Made by a program: the position numbers and the translations under genes. Shown here in pieces: positions 44,819-52,939 of a DNA stretch of 64,000 nucleotides. Origin of the DNA: CAZPDM01 sp964585305 (GTDB lineage Bacteria > Planctomycetota > Uabimicrobiia > Uabimicrobiales > JABWCH01); NCBI GenBank assembly GCA_964585305.1, contig CAZPDM010000013.1:1-64000 (forward strand), read 5' to 3'. The notes beneath the pieces were generated by a model. That model had not been told where the DNA came from. It saw only the letters and a list, made by a program, of their open reading frames with translations, and did no database searches. The number at the start of each line of letters is the position of its first letter. The stretch's first letter is position 1.

Positions 44819-45424
44819 TTGAAAAATACCCTTGTAATTTTATTAATATTTTTGTTTTCGAATACAATTTTTGCCGCAAGCATTTCTTTGCAAGTAATTT
44901 CCGCTGGATATGATACCAGTGGCTATCCTGGTGGAGTTGCACGACTTTATGTAGATGGCGTAGATTACTCCAAAAACGGTCGTGGTATCAATATCGTAGT
45001 CATTGATAAAACTTATGGAAATGTTGTAAGCAGCGTAGTTTTTGACACATATTTAAGCACAACTGCCTCAGCAAATATGGTAACATTTATCAATAATATT
45101 GCTGCTGGAAATATTGTAATTGCAGCAGTAAAAGATGAAGCGACAGACAATATCACTTCTACTGCTATAAACGCTTTGAAAACCCTTGGTGCAAGTAGTT
45201 TTGCTCCAGGGTACCGCGGTTCTTGGGCTTTTATTGGCGAAAAGGGATTAGCAGCAGGGGCAGGATTACAAGATACCGATCCTCGTTATGGTGCAGCTAG
45301 TACCTTATCAAAAACAGTTGAACTTATGATTCCTGAACCTGGTACATATTTTTTATGTTTAATTAGTTTAGTTTTTGTAACATATCATAGAAAAAAAAGA
45401 AATTTATTTGTCATAAAGGAGTAA
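44819..45424 (+). CDS. PEP-CTERM protein with ILEI/FAM3-like domain, copy 1
   Basis: The start is TTG, eight bases after AAAGGAGT; the next protein residues form a signal peptide (KNTLVILLIFLFSNTIFA). The middle (about 50-155) fits the ILEI/PANDER domain: GRGINIVVIDKTYGNVV, SVVFDTY, NIAAGNIVIAAVKDEAT, NALKTLGASSF and SWAFIGEKGL. In animals this domain is found in secreted FAM3 cytokines and some glycan enzymes. The C-terminus has PEPGTYF, a hydrophobic stretch and YHRKKRN, the PEP-CTERM sorting signal cut by exosortase. It should reach the surface or extracellular matrix. Four bases separate it from its paralogue. Confidence 0.75.
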   Translation: MKNTLVILLIFLFSNTIFAASISLQVISAGYDTSGYPGGVARLYVDGVDYSKNGRGINIVVIDKTYGNVVSSVVFDTYLSTTASANMVTFINNIAAGNIVIAAVKDEATDNITSTAINALKTLGASSFAPGYRGSWAFIGEKGLAAGAGLQDTDPRYGAASTLSKTVELMIPEPGTYFLCLISLVFVTYHRKKRNLFVIKE

Positions 45425-45427
45425 CCA

Positions 45428-46024
45428 TTGAAAAATATTATGATATTTTTATTTCTTTTATGCTTCTTTATAACTCCATCCTTTGCTATTAGTATTTCTG
45501 TTGAAGTTCTTTCAGCCGGTTGGGAAGATCCTGGTTTTTATCCAGGTGGTGGAGTTAGAATTTCTGTCAATGGTGTTGACTATGCTGCACACGGTAGAGG
45601 TGTAAATATTGTAGTCATCGACCAATTTTCTGGCAATGTATTAAATAGTGTTGTCTTTGATACCTGCGGAAACACTTCAGCTTCGGCTAGTATGGCTAAT
45701 TATATTAGCAATATTGCGACAGGAAGAATTGTTCTTGCTGCTGTACAAGATGAAGCCTATCAATATATGTATAGCGATGGTGTAAATGCTTTGAAAACAC
45801 TTGGAGCTAGCAGTTTTAACCAAGGCTATCGCGGTTCTTGGGCTCTTATTGGAGCTAAAGGTTTGGCCACAGGAACGGGGTTGCAAGTTAGTGCAGTACG
45901 TGGCACTGGGCCAAGTACCTTATCTAAAATTATAGAATTAAATACTCCTGAACCTGGTACATATTTTTTATGTTTAATTAGTTTAATTTTTGTAACATAT
46001 CATAGAAAAAAAAGAAATAAATAG
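45428..46024 (+). CDS. PEP-CTERM protein with ILEI/FAM3-like domain, copy 2
   Basis: A paralogue of the preceding gene with the same order: TTG start after AAAGGAGTAACCA, signal peptide (IFLFLLCFFITPSFA), ILEI-like domain (GRGVNIVVIDQFSGNVLN, SVVFDTCG, NIATGRIVLAAVQDEAY, NALKTLGASSF, SWALIGAKGL) and PEPGTYF-hydrophobic-YHRKKRN. The last 60-70 bases are almost identical in DNA to copy 1, while the domain has drifted, which points to tandem duplication with selection or conversion on the sorting tail. A Cys appears in FDTCG that copy 1 lacks. No exosortase is in the window. Confidence 0.75.
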   Translation: MKNIMIFLFLLCFFITPSFAISISVEVLSAGWEDPGFYPGGGVRISVNGVDYAAHGRGVNIVVIDQFSGNVLNSVVFDTCGNTSASASMANYISNIATGRIVLAAVQDEAYQYMYSDGVNALKTLGASSFNQGYRGSWALIGAKGLATGTGLQVSAVRGTGPSTLSKIIELNTPEPGTYFLCLISLIFVTYHRKKRNK

Positions 46025-46062
46025 AGCGTGAAATACACGTCTAAAGAACATATAGGAATAGT

Positions 46063-47475
46063 ATGGTAAATTTTTTTTCTTGTTTGCTATTTATATTTAT
46101 TTTTTGTCCAATATTTACTTTTTCTCAACAAATAAATAAATCCAACAACATCGCCGAAAGCAATAATAAAGAAGTTAATCAAGTTATTATACGCGATCCA
46201 TTTTTAGAAGATTTACAAAAACGATCTTTTTTGTATTTTTGGGAATTAGCAAATACAGAAAACGGTTTGATTCCAGATCGTTATCCTACGCCATCATTTT
46301 GTAGCATTGCTGCAGTAGGATTTGGCCTGGCAGCATATATTGTTGGAGTAGAACGTCAATGGATAACTAGAGAGCAAGCTGCGGAAAGAGTACTCATTAC
46401 ACTAAAATTTTTTTTTAGATCATCACAAAATTCCAATCCAATAGCTACAGGCTATCAAGGATTTTATTATCATTTTTTGGATATGCAAACTGGGCTAAGG
46501 TATAAAAATGTAGAACTTTCTACTATTGATACTACACTATTTATAGCTGGCGTACGTTGTGTTGCAAATTATTTTAATGACAGTACTAATCCTATTGAAA
46601 TGGAAGTCCAAAAACTTGCAGAAAACCTTTACCATCGCATCAATTGGCAATGGTTTTATCAAAAAAATAATACTATAAGTATGGGATGGCATCCTGAAAG
46701 TGGTTTTATACAAAGTAATTGGCACGGATATAATGAAGCAATGATTTTGTATATTCTTGCTTTAGGTTCAACAACATATCCAATTTCAAATGTTTCATGG
46801 GAAACCTGGTGTAAAACATACACTTGGGAAAATTTTTCTGGCTATGCTCATATTAATTTTTCTCCTTTATTTGGCCATCAATATTCACATATTTTTATTG
46901 ATTTTAATGGCATTCAAGATAAGTACATGCGTGAAAAGAAAAGCGATTATTTTGAAAATTCCAGACAAGCAACATATTCCAATCGTCAGTATTGCATAGA
47001 TAATCCCAATGATTTCGTTGGATATAGCAAAGATATTTGGGGACTTACTGCATCTGATGGTCCAAATAAAACAGCATTATATAAAGATAAACTTGTAAAT
47101 TTTAATGGATATTGGGCGCGTGGTGCAAGTATTCTGGAAATTTGTGATGATGGAACAATTGCACCAACTGCTGCAGGTGGGGCAATTCCTTTTGCGCCGG
47201 AAATTTGTATTCCTTGTTTAAAGAGCATCCATGCCAAATATAAAGATCGTATTTGGGGAAAATATGGCTTTTATGATGCCTTTAATTTAAGTTGTAGTAA
47301 AGAAGGGTGGTTTGATCCTGATTATTTAGGTATTGATGTTGGCCCAATCGTTTTGATGATTGAAAATTATTATACCGGGTTAATTTGGGAATTGATGAAA
47401 AAAGATCGCTATATTGTTGCAGGTTTAAAAAAGGCTGGCTTTCAGGGAGGCTGGCTAGAAGATGAAAAAAAATAA
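46063..47475 (+). CDS. Exported glucoamylase-like / GH144-type glycan hydrolase
   Basis: Signal peptide (FFSCLLFIFIFCPIFTFS). The catalytic region fits the glycoamylase-like family (PF10091 type), which includes GH144 endo-beta-1,2-glucanases: DLQKRSFLYFWELANTENGLIPDR, IAAVGFGLAAYIVGVERQWI, YYHFLDMQTGLR, STIDTTLFIAGVRC, WHGYNEAMILYILALGS, and LFGHQYSHIFIDFNGIQD. The Glu/Asp-rich motifs SGFIQSNWHGYNEAM and DGTIAPTAAGGAIPF are as expected. It is probably periplasmic and acts on a glucan. It follows the PEP-CTERM pair closely. Confidence 0.8.
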   Translation: MVNFFSCLLFIFIFCPIFTFSQQINKSNNIAESNNKEVNQVIIRDPFLEDLQKRSFLYFWELANTENGLIPDRYPTPSFCSIAAVGFGLAAYIVGVERQWITREQAAERVLITLKFFFRSSQNSNPIATGYQGFYYHFLDMQTGLRYKNVELSTIDTTLFIAGVRCVANYFNDSTNPIEMEVQKLAENLYHRINWQWFYQKNNTISMGWHPESGFIQSNWHGYNEAMILYILALGSTTYPISNVSWETWCKTYTWENFSGYAHINFSPLFGHQYSHIFIDFNGIQDKYMREKKSDYFENSRQATYSNRQYCIDNPNDFVGYSKDIWGLTASDGPNKTALYKDKLVNFNGYWARGASILEICDDGTIAPTAAGGAIPFAPEICIPCLKSIHAKYKDRIWGKYGFYDAFNLSCSKEGWFDPDYLGIDVGPIVLMIENYYTGLIWELMKKDRYIVAGLKKAGFQGGWLEDEKK

Positions 47476-47506
47476 GTCATTTTAAATTATTTTATTAGGA
47501 ATTGCT

Positions 47507-49180
47507 ATGCCCACATATCAGTATATTTATACTATGAAGGGAGTCAGTAAAAATTATCCAAATAAAACTGTACTCCAAAATATTTGGCTTTCGTTTTATC
47601 CAGGAGCTAAAATAGGCGTTATTGGTGATAATGGAGCAGGAAAAAGTACACTTTTGCGTATTATGGCAGGAATAGATAAAGAATTTGACGGCGAAGCACA
47701 ACCTGCTACTGGCATTAAAATTGGCTACCTTCCACAAGAGCCACAATTGAACATGGAAAAGAATGTTCTGGAAAATATTATGGAAGGTGTAGCAGAAAAA
47801 CAAGCTATTTTGCAACGTTTTGAAGAAGTTGGAAATCTTATGGGCGAACCAATTAGTGAAGAAGAAATGAACAAGCTCGTAGATGAACAGGCTAAACTTC
47901 AAGAAACAATTGACGCTCAAAATCTTTGGGATTTAGAACGAGAAATAGAAATTGCTATGGATGCCTTGAGATGCCCTTCAGGTGATAGCAAAGTTTCGAC
48001 CTTATCTGGCGGCGAAAAACGTCGTGTTGCAATTTGCCGTTTATTACTTTCCCACCCTGATATGCTACTTTTAGATGAACCAACAAATCATCTTGACGCA
48101 GAGTCTGTGGCATGGCTGGAAAGATTTTTACGAGAATATACCAGCACCGTAATTATTGTTACACATGATCGTTATTTCCTGGATAATGTAACAGAATGGA
48201 TACTAGAACTTGAAAATGGCCGTGGAATTCCCTGGAAAGCAAACTATTCTTCTTGGCTTGCACAAAAAGAAGAAAAACTTCGTGAATCCGAAAAGCAAAG
48301 CTCAGATCGTAGTAAACAAATTGAACGCGAATTGGAATGGGTTCGCCAATCTCCAAGAGGGCGTCAAGCAAAAAGCAAAGCTCGTATTAAAGCCTATGAA
48401 GATTTGCTACGACAAAATCAGGATAAGTTGCCAGGACCAGCTCAAATTGTCATTCCAGCCGGCCCACGTTTAGGAAACTTAGTTGTTCAAGGTGAATCTT
48501 TAACAAAATGGTATGGTGATAGAATTATCTTTGAGAACTTCAATTTTTCTTTACCTCCAGGCGGTATCATTGGTGTAATTGGACCGAATGGCGCAGGGAA
48601 AACTACGCTTATCCGTTTGATTACTGGCCAAGAAAAACCTGATCGAGGAAGTTTGCGAATAGGCGATACAGTAAAGATGGCATACTTGGATCAATCTCGT
48701 GAAACATTACATGATGAAAATAGTGTTTGGCAAGAAATTTCTGATGGACAAGATGAAATCAAATTAGGAACTCGTACAGTAAAAAGTCGCGCATATTGTG
48801 CATCATTTAACTTTCGCGGGCCAGACCAACAAAAATTAGTAGGGAAGTTATCTGGTGGCGAACGGAACCGTTTACATCTTGCTAAGATGATGAAAGAAGG
48901 AGCAAATTTGATTTTGCTTGATGAACCAACAAACGATCTTGATATTGAGACCTTGCGCACTTTGGAAGATGCTGTCTTAGAGTTTGCAGGATGTGCAGTT
49001 GTTGTTAGCCATGATCGTTGGTTTTTAGATCGTATTGCTACGCATATTATTGCTTTTGAAGGCGAAAGCCAAGTTCGTTGGTTTGAAGGCAACTATGCTT
49101 TATATGAAGAAGATCTCAAACGGAGCAAAGGAGAAGGCTATCAACCTCATCGAATCAAATATAGAAAGTTATTAAGATAA
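47507..49180 (+). CDS. ettA: Energy-dependent translational throttle EttA (ABC-F)
   Basis: Soluble twin-ABC protein that binds the ribosomal E site and gates early elongation by ATP/ADP ratio. First ABC: GDNGAGKSTLLRIMAG, LSGGEKRRVAICRLL, LLLDEPTNHLDAESV. Linker: the P-site tRNA interaction motif around REKQSSDRSKQIERELEWVR and RQAKSKARIKAYEDL. Second ABC: GPNGAGKTTLIRLITG, LSGGERNRLHLAKMM, LLLDEPTNDLDIET. MPTYQYIYTMKGVSKNYP is typical of EttA, as is the 557-residue length. Ribosome site AGGAAT. Confidence 0.93.
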   Translation: MPTYQYIYTMKGVSKNYPNKTVLQNIWLSFYPGAKIGVIGDNGAGKSTLLRIMAGIDKEFDGEAQPATGIKIGYLPQEPQLNMEKNVLENIMEGVAEKQAILQRFEEVGNLMGEPISEEEMNKLVDEQAKLQETIDAQNLWDLEREIEIAMDALRCPSGDSKVSTLSGGEKRRVAICRLLLSHPDMLLLDEPTNHLDAESVAWLERFLREYTSTVIIVTHDRYFLDNVTEWILELENGRGIPWKANYSSWLAQKEEKLRESEKQSSDRSKQIERELEWVRQSPRGRQAKSKARIKAYEDLLRQNQDKLPGPAQIVIPAGPRLGNLVVQGESLTKWYGDRIIFENFNFSLPPGGIIGVIGPNGAGKTTLIRLITGQEKPDRGSLRIGDTVKMAYLDQSRETLHDENSVWQEISDGQDEIKLGTRTVKSRAYCASFNFRGPDQQKLVGKLSGGERNRLHLAKMMKEGANLILLDEPTNDLDIETLRTLEDAVLEFAGCAVVVSHDRWFLDRIATHIIAFEGESQVRWFEGNYALYEEDLKRSKGEGYQPHRIKYRKLLR

Positions 49181-49181
49181 T

Positions 49182-49227
49182 AAAAAACGATCAGTTTTTA
49201 TAAATCTAAAAACTGATCGTTTTTTTG
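49182..49227 (+). terminator. Terminator after ettA
   Basis: AACGATCAGTTTTTA pairs with TAAAAACTGATCGTT around TAAATC, with a T-run. The 311-base gap up to manA also holds the promoter at 49356-49384; nothing else is supportable. Confidence 0.9.
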
Positions 49228-49355
49228 TTTTCTCTGTTCTGCTTACTTACCCTTTTTTTTGGGGAATAGTACTATATGCCAAGCCATGTTGAGAAAGACA
49301 ACGTTTAAATAAACATCGTTGTTGTTAAATGAAAAAATGTGAAAAAATATTTTCG

Positions 49356-49384
49356 TTGAATTAAAAATTTTTTTATGATATAAT
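49356..49384 (+). promoter_or_regulatory. Sigma-70-type promoter for manA
   Basis: TTGAAT, 17-base AT-rich spacer, TATAAT. ATGATA/TATCAT arms (49375-49390) overlap the -10, so a repressor site there is possible. The leader is about 100 bases. Confidence 0.65.
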
Positions 49385-49491
49385 TATCATGATAAAAATA
49401 TTTGCTAAGAAAAATTTAGTGTTGGAGACATTTAGTAGTATTATTTTATAATAGGAGCATTGCTCTATCTAGCTCTATTGGGAAAGTTTTT

Positions 49492-50733
49492 ATGATTTAC
49501 GTTTTACAAAATCCTATACAAAATTATTCTTGGGGATCACGCACATTGATGGCCGAATTATTGCGTCAGCCAGTTCCCGCAAGTGAACCACAAGCTGAAT
49601 TATGGATGGGGACTCATCCTAAATCCCCTTCAAAAATTGAGATACCCGGCGGTATTATGAATCTAGATAACTGGTTGAACAAAAATGCGTTGGATGCTTT
49701 AGGTGCAAATATTGCTAAAAAATTTAGTGGATGTTTGCCTTTTTTATTTAAAGTGTTAGCCGTTGCAACCCCACTTTCTGTTCAGGCACATCCAAATTCT
49801 CAACAGGCTATAGAAGGTTTTCAGAGAGAAAATGAATTGGGAATTGATTTAAAATCTCCGGAACGAAATTATAAAGATCAACAACATAAACCAGAAATTA
49901 TTTGTGCCTTGACACCATTTTGGATGTTAAATGGATTTCGAAAAATTTCTGATATTATTGATTTTCTTAAGAATTTACATGTATCACTATTAAATCCTTT
50001 ACTTCATACTCTTCAAAAAAATTCTAATCAAGAAGGATTAAGAAAATTTTTTAGTGCTTTACTTAGTTTGCCACATTGGCAGCAAGAACAAATTGTTCAT
50101 GAAACTGTTTCTTACATTCACAAAAAAACAGCATTAGAAACACATCAAAAAAATCCACTATCTTCTGATATTTTTAGCTGGATTTTACGATTGCATGAAT
50201 TCTATCCAACAGATATTGGAGTCATTTTTCCAGGCATTTTAAATTTATGTTGTTTGAAACCAGGAGAAGCCGTTTTTATAGAAAGTGGAAGACTTCATAG
50301 CTATCTTCAAGGTATGGGAGTTGAGCTAATGGCAAACTCTGATAATGTATTGCGATGTGCTTTAACAACAAAGCATAAGGATATTGAAGACTTGTTGCAT
50401 ATAATCAATTTTGAAGACTCTCCTATCACTAAAATAAATTCTCTAACTATTAACTCGGGAGAACGGATTTACCCTGCACCAGTATCGGAATTTCTTTTAT
50501 CAGAAATTGTTGTAACACCAGAATATTCTTATATTAGCCATTCTCATAGAAGTATTGAAATTATGATTTGTACAGAGGGATATGCGGAAGTCAAATGTCG
50601 CGAAGATTCTCAAATTTTACCCATTTTTCAAGGGACTTCTTTTTTAGTTCCATCAATAATTCCACATTATTCTATAGTAGGTAATGCAACGTTATATAAA
50701 GCAACCGTTTTTAGCAAAGAAAATTTAGAATGA
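49492..50733 (+). CDS. manA: Mannose-6-phosphate isomerase, class I
   Basis: Zinc enzyme interconverting mannose-6-P and fructose-6-P. Start IYVLQNPIQNYSWGSRTL; the zinc-ligand motifs are VQAHPNSQQA, HKPEIICAL and SGRLHSYLQG; the C-terminal cupin is present. 413 residues is normal. Its stop overlaps the next gene start by four bases (ATGA), so the two are translationally coupled. It feeds mannose into glycolysis or GDP-mannose synthesis for glycans. Confidence 0.93.
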   Translation: MIYVLQNPIQNYSWGSRTLMAELLRQPVPASEPQAELWMGTHPKSPSKIEIPGGIMNLDNWLNKNALDALGANIAKKFSGCLPFLFKVLAVATPLSVQAHPNSQQAIEGFQRENELGIDLKSPERNYKDQQHKPEIICALTPFWMLNGFRKISDIIDFLKNLHVSLLNPLLHTLQKNSNQEGLRKFFSALLSLPHWQQEQIVHETVSYIHKKTALETHQKNPLSSDIFSWILRLHEFYPTDIGVIFPGILNLCCLKPGEAVFIESGRLHSYLQGMGVELMANSDNVLRCALTTKHKDIEDLLHIINFEDSPITKINSLTINSGERIYPAPVSEFLLSEIVVTPEYSYISHSHRSIEIMICTEGYAEVKCREDSQILPIFQGTSFLVPSIIPHYSIVGNATLYKATVFSKENLE

Positions 50734-52511
50734 ATCAAATAAAAATTTCACAATTTTCTCTAGCTTACCATCGCCAAGAAAAAGTTATTCATCCTCTAGA
50801 TATTACTATTTGTCCCGGGGATCGTATTGGTATTATTGGGGAATCTGGAGCTGGAAAATCTACTTTAGTACGAAGTATTTTTAATAATTTACTTGAAGTG
50901 GTACAAACACAAGGATTCATCCTAAGTGATACAACTCCTCTTTATCAAAACAGTAAGTGGAATATGAATATTCTCAAACGTTGGTGGGGAAAAGTTGTTA
51001 CTTTTATTGCACAGGAACCGATTGCTAGTTTAGCTCCGGATTATACTATTCAACAACAACTTGAAGATATTCTAAAATTTCAAGGAATTAGTAAAGAGCA
51101 TATAGAAGAATCTAGTAAAAAATTTTTAAATCTAGCCGCATTTCCATATTTACGTAGACACGCTATACCATGTCAATTAAGTGGCGGGGAAAACCAGCGT
51201 GCAAGTTTAGCTTTGGCGATGGCGGCAAACCCTAAAATATTAGTAGCAGATGAACCTACCACAGGATTGGATTTATTAGTAGAAAAACAAATTATTCAAA
51301 CACTACAATATATCTTAGAAAAAAATCCTGGTATGGCACTGCTTATGGTTACTCATAGTTTAGGTGTATTAAATCAGATTCTTCAAAATGGTGGAAAAGT
51401 TTTAGTTTTTCATCAAGGATATTTAGTAGATCAATTTCAAACATTTGCAGGACGACCTTTAGTTTCCCACATCTACAATCCTTCTCGGCATCCTTATACA
51501 ATAAAACTTTTACAAGACTATATTCAACAAGAAGAAAATGTAAAAAAGGAAAAAAATAGCCCAAATATCAATTTAGAAAAACAAAGAAATATAATGTATG
51601 CTGAAAATATTTTATTAGAAGCACAAAATTTTTCTACTGGTTATGATGCTCAAACTATTTTAAAAGATTTTAACTATACCATCAGAGAAAATCAACATGT
51701 TGCTATTATTGGTGAAACAGGATCAGGAAAAACTACATTAGCAAAAGGACTTAGCAATCTATTAAGTCCTAATCAATGGATAAAAGGAACATTACGTCGT
51801 TGGCATAATGGAAATTATTACGATGTGACTTCAATTCCATCATCAAAACTTTGTGAATATCATAACCTTAATCAACTTGTTTGGCAAAATCCTTCGGATG
51901 TATTTAGCCCATCTGAAAATGTCAGAGATATTTTATTTGATGCTTGTTTGGTATGGTCAAATTTACAAAAGATTTTCGAATCAAAGAAACATATAGAACA
52001 GCGTATCGAAAAGGTAATGAAAGATCTACTTCTTCTTGGACAAGATACCCTAAGCCAATTTTTCCAAAGATATCCTCAACACCTTAGCGGGGGACAGAGA
52101 AAGCGATTACTCCTTGCTCGTTCATTATTAGCTTGTGGTTATGGATACTCCGATTGGCAAAAAGAAAAGCCTGCACGTATTCTTTTTATAGATGAACCTA
52201 TGAGAGGAATTGATGTTTCTAATAAAAAAATAATCATGAAGTTTTTAAAAAATATAAGTGAAGAAGTTCGAGCAACGCTGGTTATCATTACACATGATTT
52301 ACAATTGGCACATTATTTTTGCCAAGATATTATTGTTTTATATCGTGGAGAAATTGTTGAAATGGGACCTATCTCTCAGATTATGGATGATAATTTTCAG
52401 CCTGTTGGAGATATTTCAAAACATCATCCCTATACACTAGATTTGCTTGCTGCTATTCCTAACATTACATCGTTTTGGGGAAATTTGGCAACCGGAACGG
52501 ACGCGATGTAA
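50730..52511 (+). CDS. Fused twin ABC ATPase of the Opp/Dpp/Yej peptide-uptake class
   Basis: Two ABC domains in one chain. First: IGESGAGKSTLVRS, LSGGENQRASLALAMAANP, ILVADEPTTGLD. A short linker with a typical HPYTIKLL loop follows at about residue 260. Second: IGETGSGKTTLAKG, LSGGQRKRLLLARSLL, ILFIDEPMRGID. Such fused ATPases (YejF, GsiA) energise peptide, glutathione or nickel importers. No permease or binding protein is adjacent; the gene is instead coupled to manA by ATGA overlap. The second ABC has a 10-residue insert between signature and Walker B (CGYGYSDWQKEKP). Confidence 0.82.
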   Translation: MNQIKISQFSLAYHRQEKVIHPLDITICPGDRIGIIGESGAGKSTLVRSIFNNLLEVVQTQGFILSDTTPLYQNSKWNMNILKRWWGKVVTFIAQEPIASLAPDYTIQQQLEDILKFQGISKEHIEESSKKFLNLAAFPYLRRHAIPCQLSGGENQRASLALAMAANPKILVADEPTTGLDLLVEKQIIQTLQYILEKNPGMALLMVTHSLGVLNQILQNGGKVLVFHQGYLVDQFQTFAGRPLVSHIYNPSRHPYTIKLLQDYIQQEENVKKEKNSPNINLEKQRNIMYAENILLEAQNFSTGYDAQTILKDFNYTIRENQHVAIIGETGSGKTTLAKGLSNLLSPNQWIKGTLRRWHNGNYYDVTSIPSSKLCEYHNLNQLVWQNPSDVFSPSENVRDILFDACLVWSNLQKIFESKKHIEQRIEKVMKDLLLLGQDTLSQFFQRYPQHLSGGQRKRLLLARSLLACGYGYSDWQKEKPARILFIDEPMRGIDVSNKKIIMKFLKNISEEVRATLVIITHDLQLAHYFCQDIIVLYRGEIVEMGPISQIMDDNFQPVGDISKHHPYTLDLLAAIPNITSFWGNLATGTDAM

Positions 52512-52612
52512 TACTAAACCATTTAAATTTTTAGCCACGCTATTTTTTTATATTTATAATATATTGTAAAATAATATGTTATAAAAAATTTGCATCATCA
52601 TAAAAAAAACAC

Positions 52613-52640
52613 TTGCTTTTTTTTATAACTATGATATAAT
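52613..52640 (+). promoter_or_regulatory. Promoter for the tRNA-Asn pair
   Basis: TTGCTT, 16-base spacer, TATAAT; expected start near 52647, about 11 bases ahead of the first tRNA. Confidence 0.65.
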
Positions 52641-52657
52641 ATCCCAATCAAGTATGA

Positions 52658-52733
52658 TCCCCGGTAGCTCAACAGGCAGAGCGCGTGGCTGTTAACCACT
52701 AGGTTATAGGTTCAAGTCCTTTCCGGGGAGCCA
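52658..52733 (+). tRNA. tRNA-Asn(GTT), copy 1, CCA encoded
   Basis: Acceptor TCCCCGG/CCGGGGA, D stem GCTC/GAGC, anticodon loop CTGTTAA with GTT at 52691-52693, T loop TTCAAGT. Genomic CCA at 52731-52733. The top pair of the anticodon stem is C-T and the T stem has a T-T pair (ATAGG/CCTTT), so two non-Watson-Crick positions are present. Confidence 0.93.
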
Positions 52734-52740
52734 TCTATTT

Positions 52741-52813
52741 TCCCCGGTAGCTCAACAGGCAGAGCGCGTGGCTGTTAACCACTAGGTTATAGGTTCAAGT
52801 CCTTTCCGGGGAG
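52741..52813 (+). tRNA. tRNA-Asn(GTT), copy 2, CCA not encoded
   Basis: Identical to copy 1 over all 73 bases, including the two mismatched stem positions. It is followed by CTA in place of CCA, so the CCA end must be added by an enzyme. Seven bases separate the two copies. Confidence 0.93.
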
Positions 52814-52827
52814 CTAGAAAAAAATAT

Positions 52828-52870
52828 AGACAGCACTTCATCATTTTCGGATGACGGACTGTCTTTTTTT
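52828..52870 (+). terminator. Terminator after the tRNA pair
   Basis: AGACAG pairs with CTGTCT, and inner TCATC with GATGA, over an ATTTTCG loop; a nine-T run follows. Confidence 0.85.
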
Positions 52871-52939
52871 TTGTTTTAGTTCTAAAATTTTTAGGGTTTT
52901 TTAGTTTTTAGAAATTTTTTTATATGAAAAGGCAAAAAG

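Noticed and set aside
49375..49395. Fur-type box at the manA promoter
   Set aside because: ATGATATAATTATCATGATAA has palindromic pieces but does not match a GATAATGATAATCATTATC-type site well, and the neighbouring genes are not iron-related.
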